From the NCBI GenBank assembly GCA_965243805.1, contig OZ251577.1:1922001-1986000 (forward strand): a stretch of DNA of 64,000 nt, given 5' to 3'. Below, in pieces: positions 28,450 through 36,383 of this stretch. The notes beneath the pieces were generated by a model that was given only the letters and a program-made list of their open reading frames with translations, was not told the DNA's origin and did not search any database. The translations under genes and the position numbers were made by a program. Every line of letters starts with the position of its first letter. Position 1 is the stretch's first letter. This DNA is from CATQHQ01 sp965243805. GTDB lineage: Bacteria > Gemmatimonadota > Gemmatimonadetes > Longimicrobiales > Gaopeijiaceae.

Positions 28450-28511
28450 CACACATCAGGGGGCCCGAACGTAGGGAGGAGGCAACCGGGAGTCGGGTCC
28501 CCCGATGTGTG
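28450..28511. terminator. 19-bp hairpin between convergent genes
   Basis: The arms 28450-28468 and 28493-28511 match at 17 of 19 positions, one mismatch being tolerable as G-U in RNA, with a 24-nt loop. It stands between the PIN gene (ending 28435) and the minus-strand gene ending at 28537, so it may serve as a bidirectional terminator. Confidence 0.55.
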
Positions 28512-28536
28512 TTTGCTAGGCGGAGGGGGGGAACGC

Positions 28537-29319
28537 CTAACTGCCTCCACGGATCGACACCAGAGGCTCGTCCAGGGTCTCCACCCTAGCCGGAATCGCC
28601 GCGGCTATGACGTGCATTGGCACTTGCAGCTTGAATCGACGGTGCTTCCGCACTCCTTCGACTTCCTCAAGTACGCCCGCATCAAGCATCTTTGGCAGGA
28701 CATCGGCGAAGAACTGGCTAGCTTTCCCGCCACACCGTAGCCTAAAGACATCCTCGCCGACGAACGTCGCATTCAAGAACACCCTGAACGCCCGCTCCGC
28801 CAGTCGGGTGTCGCTGTTGGGTTCTACCGCCGGCTCGTCTTGGGCACTGGCCGGTTCCTTGACCTTGAAGCCCGCGCCCCGCATTGCCTGCCGGACTGCC
28901 GACGGCGCGTAGACGCCGTTGCCGTCGTTGCCAATGCTGACGCTGGCTACGCTACCGCCCTGAACCACGGCGCCTCCCGCCGCAAACCCTTTCGGCCAAG
29001 CTAGTCCGTGCATGGTGCACTCGATGAACCGACATCCTCCCAACCGCACGCCTTCCAGCGACGTGCTCTGGAACTGGCAGTCTCGAAACCGGACGTTGCC
29101 GAACTGCCGACCCACCAGCCCATCTTGCGGAAAGACAAAGCCTTCGAGTTCGATCGGCGTGCCGTTGCCGACCACCTCCAGCAGGCGCACCGCCAGTGCC
29201 CCGGTGTTCTCGGCGATGTACGAAGTCGCGTGCGACCGCGTCACAAACCATTGAAGCATCTCCAGGAAGCCCCGCATGTCCGCCTCCTTCCGCCTAGCGG
29301 CGTTGATCGCCGAGTCCAT
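28537..29319 (-). CDS. uncharacterised protein with pentapeptide-like segment, possibly 5'-truncated
   Basis: 260 residues from an ATG at 29319 (MDSAINAARRKEADMRGFL). The middle part has a pentapeptide-like rhythm (FGNVRFRDCQFQSTSLEGVRLGGC), and the C-terminal part a winged-helix-like stretch (LPKMLDAGVLEEVEGVRKHRR). The open frame continues to 29601, but the reverse strand there encodes a NYN-domain fragment that reads better. The gene may be cut at its 5' end by the rearrangement near 29320-29340. No family was recognised with certainty. Confidence 0.5.
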   Translation of the reverse strand: MDSAINAARRKEADMRGFLEMLQWFVTRSHATSYIAENTGALAVRLLEVVGNGTPIELEGFVFPQDGLVGRQFGNVRFRDCQFQSTSLEGVRLGGCRFIECTMHGLAWPKGFAAGGAVVQGGSVASVSIGNDGNGVYAPSAVRQAMRGAGFKVKEPASAQDEPAVEPNSDTRLAERAFRVFLNATFVGEDVFRLRCGGKASQFFADVLPKMLDAGVLEEVEGVRKHRRFKLQVPMHVIAAAIPARVETLDEPLVSIRGGS

Positions 29320-29340
29320 CGCCAGCGGAGAGATGGGTCC

Positions 29341-29571
29341 TTTGCGAAGGCACTCCTCCACACGATGCTGACCGCCGACTTGGTCTACGCCGCAGCGCAA
29401 CAGCCTTCGACCGTGGTTGTGGCAAGCAACGACGACGATCTCTGGCCAGCGATTCATACCGCCGTCAATCTGGGAACCACCGTACATCACGTGCATCCCG
29501 TCGGCGGCCGAAGTACGCCGGACATCTATGCTTCGACAGTAGGAGAGAACTACTTCCAGTATTCGTTCTGA
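29341..29571 (+). pseudogene. 3' fragment of a NYN-domain (PIN-like RNase) gene
   Basis: 77 codons reading AKALLHTMLTADLVYAA, TVVVASNDDDLWPAIHTAV and HVHPVGGRSTP. The MLTADL and SNDDDLWP words match the metal-binding and terminal motifs of NYN-domain ribonucleases. The N-terminal half is absent; upstream sequence in the same frame (29008-29340) is a shadow of the minus-strand gene. It is a truncated remnant, lying on the opposite strand to the pentapeptide-like gene. Confidence 0.6.
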
Positions 29572-29602
29572 ACCGATGCCCACGTTGATTTCGGGCGTCA
29601 CA

Positions 29603-29677
29603 AGGTTGCCGCTTGGCTGGCTACTCTAGGCCGAACTGGAAGCCTGTCTCGACAAGCGGCTGCCGTTCGTTTCGGGA
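29603..29677 (+). pseudogene. duplicated fragment of the xre-immA gene
   Basis: 75 bp closely match 27009-27083 of the ImmA gene. Part 29632-29677 is 46 nt aligned with 47 nt there, differing by a one-base deletion (GCCGTTCG against GCCGTTTCG). The reading frame is broken. It marks an old or second copy of the ImmA gene, and overlaps the 3' end of the disrupted hicB on the other strand. Confidence 0.7.
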
Positions 29678-29725
29678 AGAGGCGGGTCGACTCCGTCCTC
29701 CAGCATTGACGCGATGAAGAGTCTT
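29626..29725 (-). pseudogene. hicB-like antitoxin, 3' part beyond the IS
   Basis: Joining this piece to the part at 31716-31890 with one copy of AGAGTCTT removed restores an open frame reading EEAKRLFIASMLEDGVDPPLPE and then NGSRLSRQASSSA and a stop. The EDGVDPPLPE segment is typical of HicB C-terminal regions. The last residues overlap the ImmA-like fragment in antisense and look unrelated to HicB, suggesting an earlier junction. Confidence 0.7.
29718..29725 (+). repeat. 8-bp target site duplication, left copy
   Basis: AGAGTCTT, identical to 31716-31723. ISL3-family elements make 8-bp duplications. Confidence 0.9.
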
Positions 29726-29752
29726 GGCTCTTCACTTGATATGGTGGATTGG

Positions 29753-30055
29753 GTCGGCATCCGTGCCAGGGAGGCTTGCTGGCGACCCGCAGGTTGCTCG
29801 GAGCACAACGCCCGTCCAGACTTGGCGAATTCAGTGCGAACTGCGCCCTCGGGGGAGCTTCGGGAAGTTCTCGGGGCTTCTCGCCGATGCAAGCTGAGCT
29901 GGGGTCCGTCGAGGGCGCCCGACGCTGTGCGGCGACCTTCGGGCGTCAGGCGCTGCCGCAGCGTCGGCATTCGTGCCAGGGAAGCTTGCCGGCGACCCGC
30001 CGCTCGCTCCGAGCACAACGCCCGTCCAGCAATGGCGAGTCCAGTGCGAACTGCG
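29753..30055 (+). repeat. 93-bp imperfect direct repeats within the IS
   Basis: Copies at 29753-29845 and 29963-30055 are the same length and differ at about a dozen positions; both contain GTGCCAGGGA, GAGCACAACGCCCGTCCAG and CAGTGCGAACTGCG. They are 210 bp apart start to start. The function is unknown. Confidence 0.85.
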
Positions 30056-30150
30056 AGCCATCAGGGAGGAGGCGCTTCGCCTTCCCACGCCTGCCCGCAG
30101 GTCCGACATCGACCGGACCCAGCCGGGGCGAGGGCCGCCCGGATCGGCAA

Positions 30151-30250
30151 CGGGATGCTCGAGGCAATGAACTCGCTCGTGCAGGCGGCCGAGGTGCGCA
30201 CCCGCGGATGCCGCACCGCCGAGAACTTCGTCGTCGTCGCCTACCTCTGA
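30151..30250 (+). pseudogene. ISL3 transposase C-terminal remnant
   Basis: The frame reads NGMLEAMNSLVQAAEVRTRG then CRTAENFVVVAYL and stop. This is the GxLEAxNSxxQxAKxxARGYR...F motif at the end of ISL3-family transposases, divergent from the intact copy nearby (GPAEGINSRIQMVKARSRG). No upstream part of the gene remains. It lies inside the IS and faces the intact transposase. Confidence 0.65.
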
Positions 30251-30375
30251 GGAGGCGTTCTTGGGTGCACGCAACCAAGTCGACGCCAGACGTTGCCGTG
30301 GAGACCGACGGTGCGGCGACCCGGCGACGACGCGCGGGAAGTCGTGTTCGCTTGGGAGCGCCCAGGCTGGCGCTG

Positions 30376-31623
30376 CTACCCTGCCCGGCGGCCTTCGGCT
30401 GGCCGAGGACGGAGGTCGAGGCCGCCGAGGTGGAAGAGGATCGCGGCAGCGAACCGGTCGTGATTGCGGAAGCCCCGGCTCCGGGCCTTGACCATCTGGA
30501 TCCTGCTGTTGATCCCCTCGGCCGGGCCGTTGGTCGCCCGCAACACGACCGCGTTGACGATCCCCCACAGATGGGCCCGCACCATCTGCGCGACCTTGAC
30601 GACGGGGGCGAGCCCCGTGCGCGACGCCCATTGCAGCCAGTGAAGCCACGCCGTCTCGGCCCAGCCCCGGCTCCGGTAGCCCCACAGCTTCGAGGCCGCC
30701 TCCTTCACCGCCCACGCCCGCGCCGTCCGGTCCACGCTCTTGCGCAACGCCGCGAACGCCAGCTTCTCCGCGTGCGTCATCTTCGCGCGCCCCGCCAGCC
30801 ACTTGTAGCGCGTCCTCGCCAGCACGGCGTTGCCTTGGGCCAGCAGCTCCCGATGCTCCGCTCGCCGCACCTTGTCCACCGCGTCGCCCAGGTGCTTCGC
30901 CACGTGGAAGCGGTCGAACGCCGTCTTCCGCTCCGCTTCGGGAACCCATGCCCGCGTCGCCGCCACGTACGGCCGCCACATGTCCATCGACACGCTCTGA
31001 ACCGCCGCCAGCCGCTCCTTGCCCATCCGCCGGTAGAACGACTCCAGCGACTCCCGGCTCCGCCCCTCCGCCACATGCAGCACCCGCCCCGTGTCCGGGT
31101 CCGACACCACCGTCACGTACCGGTGGCGCCGCTTGAACGACGTCTCGTCCACGCTCAGCCGCCGCACCGGCTCCACGCGCCTGCGCGCCAGCCCTCGGCG
31201 CACCGCCCGCTCCATGATCCCGCTCACGGCGTTCCAACTCATCCTCATGCGCGTCGCCACCGCCCGGATGCTGGCCTCCCGCAACCAGCCGACAACCTCC
31301 ATCTCGAACGCCGCCGTGTACCTCGACCGCCCCTCCGCCCACGGCACCGGCAACGTCGCCACGCCGTGCTCGGGACAGTCGACCCTCGGCACGCCGCACA
31401 CGAAGAACGTCTTGTAGCCCCAGGCGTCCAGGTTCCGCCACTCCCGCTCCCGCGTGTCGTATCGGCGGCACGAACGCCCGCACTCCGGGCACCGCAACGC
31501 CGCGCCCGCCCGCCTCTCCACCCGAACCCGCAGCTCCTTGCGTTCCGCGTCCTCGACAACCTCGGTCGCCAGCCACTCGTGCCCGAGCCCGAGTACGCTG
31601 TTCAGCCACTTCGGCTCCTCCAT
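30376..31623 (-). CDS. ISL3-family transposase
   Basis: 415 residues. An N-terminal zinc-finger pair (CPECGRSCRRYD; CGVPRVDCPEHG) and helix-turn-helix (EASIRAVATRMRMSWNAV) precede the DDE domain: Asp in LSVDETSFKRR, Asp in SMDMWRPY (with AFDRFHVAKHL following) and Glu in GPAEGINSRIQ. It appears complete and free of frameshifts, so the element may still be active. Confidence 0.95.
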   Translation of the reverse strand: MEEPKWLNSVLGLGHEWLATEVVEDAERKELRVRVERRAGAALRCPECGRSCRRYDTREREWRNLDAWGYKTFFVCGVPRVDCPEHGVATLPVPWAEGRSRYTAAFEMEVVGWLREASIRAVATRMRMSWNAVSGIMERAVRRGLARRRVEPVRRLSVDETSFKRRHRYVTVVSDPDTGRVLHVAEGRSRESLESFYRRMGKERLAAVQSVSMDMWRPYVAATRAWVPEAERKTAFDRFHVAKHLGDAVDKVRRAEHRELLAQGNAVLARTRYKWLAGRAKMTHAEKLAFAALRKSVDRTARAWAVKEAASKLWGYRSRGWAETAWLHWLQWASRTGLAPVVKVAQMVRAHLWGIVNAVVLRATNGPAEGINSRIQMVKARSRGFRNHDRFAAAILFHLGGLDLRPRPAEGRRAG

Positions 31624-31701
31624 CCGTCCTCCCTAGTTCAGTCACTCGGAGTCGTCCCCTCGTCGAGAACGCCGAACCCCAATCCTATCACGTCCACCAT
31701 A

Positions 31702-31890
31702 TCAGGGGAAGAGCCAGAGTCTTTTTGCCTCTTCCAGGTGTTGAAGAGCCTGTTCGGGTGTATCGCCGTGGCTCTCGCAACCCGGCAATTCGGAAATTCG
31801 AGCCATGTATGTCTTGGATCCGTCAGTACAGGTCTCTGGAGTTACGACGACGCTGTAGCACAGACCGAGATATGCCTCAAGTCTCCCCAC
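31702..31890 (-). pseudogene. hicB-like antitoxin, 5' part, interrupted by the IS
   Basis: GTG at 31890 with GGAGG 7 nt upstream begins 62 codons (SVVVTPETCTDGSKTYMARI; ELPGCESHGDTPEQALQHLE) that match the HicB fold, including LPGC-HGDT-EEA. The last four codons belong to the IS. The natural reading continues across the IS at 29725. HicB normally pairs with a HicA mRNA interferase; no HicA was recognised. Confidence 0.75.
31716..31723 (+). repeat. 8-bp target site duplication, right copy
   Basis: AGAGTCTT, identical to 29718-29725. Confidence 0.9.
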
Positions 31891-32077
31891 GGGTGTCCTC
31901 CTCTTCCTCTTCCTTGGCTGTATCGATCAGCTTGACCGCGGTAGCAATGTAGCCAGCTCGGAACGATCTGTGCCTGGTGACCGAGGCTCTCAACATGGGA
32001 AAGCGAGCGGACCGGGCTCGCCCACGGCCGTCATGGTCGGCCTTCCTGAGGACGGAATCTGCCCTGCTCCGCGCCAC
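31877..32077 (-). CDS. small ORF upstream of hicB, unrecognised
   Basis: Up to 66 codons from a GTG at 32077, or 39 from an ATG at 31996. The C-terminal end is acidic (IDTAKEEEEEDTRG). Its stop overlaps the hicB start by 14 nt, and the GAGGAGG of its own codons serves as the hicB ribosome-binding site, which favours a real coupled gene. It does not look like HicA. Another explanation is a leader peptide. Confidence 0.3.
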   Translation of the reverse strand: MARSRADSVLRKADHDGRGRARSARFPMLRASVTRHRSFRAGYIATAVKLIDTAKEEEEEDTRGET

Positions 32078-32140
32078 GAAAAAAAATTAGTCCCATCTAG
32101 CCATGTCAGCGTCCCAACGACCGCACCCTAATTGGTCCGT

Positions 32141-33076
32141 ATGGACCACGACCTCTCCTACCGGGACCTCTTCGGCTTCCCTCGGATGGTGCGGAGCACA
32201 CTGGGGCTCCACCTGCCCGAACTGGCCGCCCAGCTGGACCTCTCCTCTCTCGAGCGCGTCGAGAGCGTCTTCGTCACCGAGACCGGACGCCGCCGCGCGA
32301 CCGACGTGGTGTGGCGCGCCCGCCTGCGGGCGGAACCTTCCACGTGGGTACTGCTCGCCTTCGACTTCCAGTCCACGGTGGACCGCGGGATGCATCTTCG
32401 GACGGACACCTACGTTGCGCTGCTGCGGGAGGCGGCGGCCCGGGAGCCGTGGGGCGAGCGGACGAACCCCGTGCTGGTGGCGTCGGTGGTGCTCTTCAAC
32501 GGCGAGGACCGGTGGCTGGCGACGCCGACGCCGCCACCGGCGTGGATGGGCGAGGAGGTGAAGCGGGGGGTCCGCTACCACCTGGTTGACGTGGGTACCC
32601 ACGGTCGGTACGATCCAGAGTGGCGAGGAGCGGCTGCGGCGGTGAGCCACTTGCAGCGGGCGCAGACGCCGACGGCGTTCGCCGAGGTGTTCGCAAAGCT
32701 GGCGGAAGACTTGCCGTCGCCGGAGGAGGACGGGTTGAAGCGGGCGTTCTACCGGTGGGCGTTGCGGTTGCTGGAACACCGAGGCCTGTCGGTGGAGGCA
32801 CTGAACAAGGTGGAGGACCTGATGGAGGGACTGCCGATGATCGTGGAGAGGATGAAGCAGTGGGAGGAGGACTGGCACCGCCAGGGCCTGCGGCAGGGCC
32901 AGCAGCAGCTGCTGGTGCGCCTAGCGGGCACGAAATTCGGGTCTGCGGTGGCTCGGCGACTCGAGGCGGCACTGGAGGGGATCGCCGACCCGACCCGGAC
33001 GGCCGCCATCTCGGACCTAGTCCTCGAACACGAGACGGGCGACGAATTCATGGCCGCGGTGCGCGAGACGAGTTAG
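32141..33076 (+). CDS. Rpn/YhgA-like PD-(D/E)XK nuclease (recombination-promoting)
   Basis: 311 residues from the ATG at 32141 (a TTG at 32132 is also in frame). LSYRDLFGFPRMVRSTLG is the usual N-terminus, and the active-site region is DVVWRARLR then VLLAFDFQSTVDRGMHLRT, with FDFQS where relatives have xEFQS. A coiled segment (LRQGQQQLLVRLAGTKFG) ends in a DUF4351-like region. Rpn proteins are nucleases that raise recombination rates and some act in phage defence. It lies alone between the IS and the second DUF4143 gene. Confidence 0.8.
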   Translation: MDHDLSYRDLFGFPRMVRSTLGLHLPELAAQLDLSSLERVESVFVTETGRRRATDVVWRARLRAEPSTWVLLAFDFQSTVDRGMHLRTDTYVALLREAAAREPWGERTNPVLVASVVLFNGEDRWLATPTPPPAWMGEEVKRGVRYHLVDVGTHGRYDPEWRGAAAAVSHLQRAQTPTAFAEVFAKLAEDLPSPEEDGLKRAFYRWALRLLEHRGLSVEALNKVEDLMEGLPMIVERMKQWEEDWHRQGLRQGQQQLLVRLAGTKFGSAVARRLEAALEGIADPTRTAAISDLVLEHETGDEFMAAVRETS

Positions 33077-33247
33077 CAGAGCGCGGGGGGTCGCGGCTCG
33101 GTCCCAGATTTCGTACCCCCCAGATGTCCGTCCGAATGTCCCGTTTTTCGGGGCAGGATGTCCCGGCGGATGTCCCTCTGATCTGACGGAGCGTCGGACA
33201 GCAACTGGGCTCGTGGCGGACATGCGTTCCCGCCGATCATCAACCTT

Positions 33248-33276
33248 GCAAATCGATCATCTATCGTTCAATATGC
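33248..33276 (+). promoter_or_regulatory. inverted-repeat operator upstream of DUF4143 gene 2
   Basis: GCAAAT (33248-33253) and ATATGC (33271-33276), 17 nt apart and 4 nt (AAGG) before the ATG at 33281. It matches the arrangement at 10007-10035, including the TCG after the left half. An outer CCTTGCA/TGCAAGG palindrome extends it. The upstream part of the 33077-33280 gap has several ATGTCC words and no gene. Confidence 0.55.
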
Positions 33277-33280
33277 AAGG

Positions 33281-34453
33281 ATGATTCCACGAAGACACTA
33301 GGTTCGCGTGGTCCGCAGCCTTGACGAGGCCCCGGCCGTTGTCATCCTGGGACCCCGTCAGATCGGCAAGACGACGTTGGCACGGGAGGTCGCCGCCGGG
33401 GCTCCAGAAAGCGTCTACCTGGATCTGGAGGACCCCGGCCACGCCGCTCGGCTGGTGGACCCGGCGCGCTACCTCTCGCAGCACGCCAGTGCCCTCACGA
33501 TCCTCGACGAAGTGCAGCGGATGCCCGGGCTCTTCAACGTCTTGCGGGGGCAGATCGACCTGCGACGCCGGATGGGGCGGCGGGCCCGCCACTTTCTCCT
33601 GCTCGGATCGGCCTCGCGGGCGCTCCTGAACCAGTCCGCAGAGTCGTTGGCCGGACGTGTGGTCTACTACGAGCTGCCCGGCTTGGACGCCCAGGAAGTC
33701 GGCGACGACGGCGACGCGGACAGGCTCTGGCTTCGCGGCGGATTCCCGGATTCCTTCACCGCCCGCAGCGACGCCGCTTCGACGCGCTGGAGACTGGCGT
33801 TCCTCCGAACGTACTTGGAGCGCGAAGTCCCTCACTTCGGCGTGCGCATTCCCACCGCCACGTTGCGCCGCTTCTGGACGATGCTGGCTCACCGGCAGGG
33901 CGGGCTGCTGAACGCCTCGGCGCTGGCCCAGAGCTTGGGCGTGTCCGCCCCGACGGCGTCCCGCTACGTGGACCTGTTGGTGGACCTGCTGCTCGTGCGT
34001 CGGCTTCCGCCCTACTTCGCCAACGTGGGAAAGCGCCTCGTCAAAGCGCCCAAGGTCTACATCCGCGACACGGGAATCCTCCACGCCCTGCTCGGCCTGC
34101 GCACCTACGACGACCTCTTGTCCCATCCAGTAGCCGGCCCCAGCTGGGAGGGATTCGTAATCGAGAACTTGGTCGCGGTCGCGCCCTTCGGAACCGACGC
34201 TTGGTTCTACCGCACTCGCGCTGGCGCAGAGATCGACCTGCTGTTGCTGTTGCCCGACCAGAGGCTTTGGGCCGTCGAGGTCAAGCGAAGTGCGGTGCGC
34301 AAGACCAGCAAGGGATTCGAGGTTGCCGCGAACGACCTGGATGTGGCCGAGCGGTTCGTCGTCCATTCGGGCGACGCCGAGTATCCGCTCTCCGAGCACA
34401 CGACGGCGTTGCCGCTGGATGCGCTCATGGCGCGTCTGGCGACGGCGGAATAG
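33281..34453 (+). pseudogene. DUF4143 family AAA ATPase with stop at codon 7
   Basis: The ATG at 33281 opens MIPRRH and then TAG (33299-33301); the same frame continues as VRVVRSLDEAPAVVILGPRQ to a stop at 34453. The paralogue at 10002 begins MIPRH and has the same upstream operator at the same distance, so 33281 appears to be the original start. Re-initiation at GTG 33308 would give 381 residues with intact Walker A (GPRQIGKTT), Walker B (LTILDEVQR) and nuclease-like AEIDLLLLL...WAVEVKRS. It could therefore be a working shortened gene or a young pseudogene. Confidence 0.7.
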
Positions 34454-34618
34454 AGGCGGAAGCCGGTCGAAGCTCCTTCGCGCCGCCGGGCGGCGCCATA
34501 GCTGAACGGGACGTCTCGGACTGGCGGCGAACGGATTCGCCCCGCACTTTCCTCGGGAAGAACTCAGCCTCGCGCCTCGCGCCTCGCTCCTCACGACGGA
34601 CACGGACGAAACAAGCTC

Positions 34619-36337
34619 ATGGAACCTGCCTGTACCCCGCCTCTCCGCGCCCCAGCGTCGACTGCCTCGACTCTGGCCCCCGCCCTGGTGCTCGCCCTCC
34701 TTGCCGCCCTTGCGGTGCCGACAACCCTCGTCGTCGCCCAGGACACGACTGGGAACGGCAAGCCTTCCGGCCCGGAGTCCGCCAGCGAGCACACCGTTCA
34801 CCAAGCCGAGTACCCGGCCGGCTTCGACGAGGAGGCCAAGCACTATCTGGAGGCGCTGGGACCCCTCACCCGCCCGATCACCACGTCGTCGCATCGGGCC
34901 CAGCAGTTCTTCGACCAGGGTCTCCAGATGATGTACGCCTTCACGCCGTTGCGGGCCGCGCGCTCGTTCCGCCAAGCCCAGAGGGAGGACCCGGGCTGCG
35001 CAATGTGCTTCTGGGGCGAAGCGTGGGCGTGGGGACCGTACCTGAACGGCGGCATGGGTCCCGACGACGCGCCCCGGGCGCATGAGAACATTCGGATGGC
35101 AGAAGCGCTCGCCGAGAAGGGCGGGGCCAGCGACGTGGAGGCGGCTCTGATCGAGGCGATGGCGGTCCGCTACGTGGAGGAGCAGGACACGGACACGCGC
35201 AAGTCGCTGGACTCCACCTACGCCCGGGCGATGGCGGACGTATGGGAGCGCTTCCCCGACGACTTGGACGTGGGCACGCTCTACGGCGAGTCGTTGATGC
35301 TGCTGGAGCCCCGCCGGGGCCGGTGGGACAAGGACAAGCCCGCGGTCAAGAAGATCCACGCGATCCTGGAACACGTGCTGGCGCGGAGCATCGAGCATCC
35401 TGGGGCGTGCCATCTGTACGTCCACGCGACCGAGCCCACAGTGGAGCCCGGCAAGGCGGAAGCGTGCGCCGACCACTTGGGCGAGTCGATCCCCGGCGCC
35501 AGCCACATCCAGCACATGCCGTCCCACACCTACAACCGGGTCGGTCGCTGGGGCGACGCCGTGGAGGCGAACACCGCCGCGTGGCACTCCGACCAGCGGG
35601 CGAACGTGGACCGGGCGTGGGCGATCTACCCGTCCCACAACCTGCACATGCTCCTCTTCGCGGCGTCGATGGACGGGCAGGGCGCCGTCGCCGTCCAAGC
35701 CGCCAAGGACTACGGCAAGATCGTGCCGGGCGGCGCGTTCTACGAGGCGATGACGCTGTTGCGCTTCGGCCGCTTCGACGAGATCCTGGAGATGGACGAT
35801 CCGCCCGACGGCGGCATCCAGCGCGGATTCTGGGACTTCAGCCGCGGCTACGCCTACCTGCGCAGCGACGATCCGGGGCGCGCGTTGGTGTACCTGGAGC
35901 GAGTGCAGAAGGCCGCGGCCGACACGCCCGAGAGCGAGACCTTCCGGGGGCACTCGGCGGCGGACCTGCTGGGCGTCGTGGCCGGCATCCTCGAAGGCGA
36001 GCTCCTTCGCCACGAAGGCAAGACCGACGAGGCTGTCGCGGTGCTGGAGGCGGCGATTGAAACCGAGGACGGCCTGCGCTACGACGAGCCCGAACCCCTC
36101 AACTTCTCGGCCCGCCACTGGCTGGGGAACCTCCTGCTGGAAGTCGAGCGCTGGGCGGACGCCGAGGCCGTCTTCACGGCAGCGCTGGAGGACCATCCCA
36201 ACAACGGTTGGTCGCTCTTCGGACTGGAAGCGGCCCTGCGGGCGCAGGGGAAGGACGACGCGGCGGACAAGGCCAAGGCGCGGTTCGACCAGGCGTGGGC
36301 CCGGTCGGATACTTGGATATGGGCGTCGGTGTTCTAG
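34619..36337 (+). CDS. exported TPR-repeat protein
   Basis: 572 residues. An N-terminal signal peptide (LAPALVLALLAALAVPTTLVVAQ) is followed by TPR-like helical pairs with HRAQQFFDQGLQMMYAF, DPGCAMCFWGEAWAWGPYLN and VYLERVQKAAADTPE. The CAMC pair could bind haem or metal but is not a full CxxCH. Homologues in environmental bacteria are annotated only as TPR proteins. It precedes the YjiT-like gene by 46 bp but belongs to a different functional group by composition. Confidence 0.75.
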   Translation: MEPACTPPLRAPASTASTLAPALVLALLAALAVPTTLVVAQDTTGNGKPSGPESASEHTVHQAEYPAGFDEEAKHYLEALGPLTRPITTSSHRAQQFFDQGLQMMYAFTPLRAARSFRQAQREDPGCAMCFWGEAWAWGPYLNGGMGPDDAPRAHENIRMAEALAEKGGASDVEAALIEAMAVRYVEEQDTDTRKSLDSTYARAMADVWERFPDDLDVGTLYGESLMLLEPRRGRWDKDKPAVKKIHAILEHVLARSIEHPGACHLYVHATEPTVEPGKAEACADHLGESIPGASHIQHMPSHTYNRVGRWGDAVEANTAAWHSDQRANVDRAWAIYPSHNLHMLLFAASMDGQGAVAVQAAKDYGKIVPGGAFYEAMTLLRFGRFDEILEMDDPPDGGIQRGFWDFSRGYAYLRSDDPGRALVYLERVQKAAADTPESETFRGHSAADLLGVVAGILEGELLRHEGKTDEAVAVLEAAIETEDGLRYDEPEPLNFSARHWLGNLLLEVERWADAEAVFTAALEDHPNNGWSLFGLEAALRAQGKDDAADKAKARFDQAWARSDTWIWASVF

Positions 36338-36383
36338 CGGTGTCCAGGTACCTCTCCCGTCGGCTTCCCCCTTCCCCTTCGGC

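Larger units (their letters stand above)
29726..31715 (-). mobile_element. ISL3-family insertion sequence, 1990 bp, complete
   Basis: Terminal inverted repeats at 29726-29748 and 31693-31715 (23 bp, 21 identical; outer end GGCTCTTC, inner end GATATGGTGGA) are bounded by perfect 8-bp duplications AGAGTCTT. One transposase gene is intact on the minus strand (30376-31623). The element is about 500 bp longer than a usual ISL3 because 29749-30375 holds imperfect repeats and a transposase C-terminal remnant. It interrupts a hicB-like gene. Confidence 0.93.

Noticed and set aside
29008..29340. first half of the plus-strand frame 29008-29571 as part of a NYN protein
   Set aside because: Its sequence is the shadow of the opposite gene and has none of the NYN N-terminal motifs; only 29341-29571 reads as the family.
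29753..30055. repeats inside the IS as a CRISPR array
   Set aside because: There are only two long, diverged copies with no regular spacers and no cas genes.
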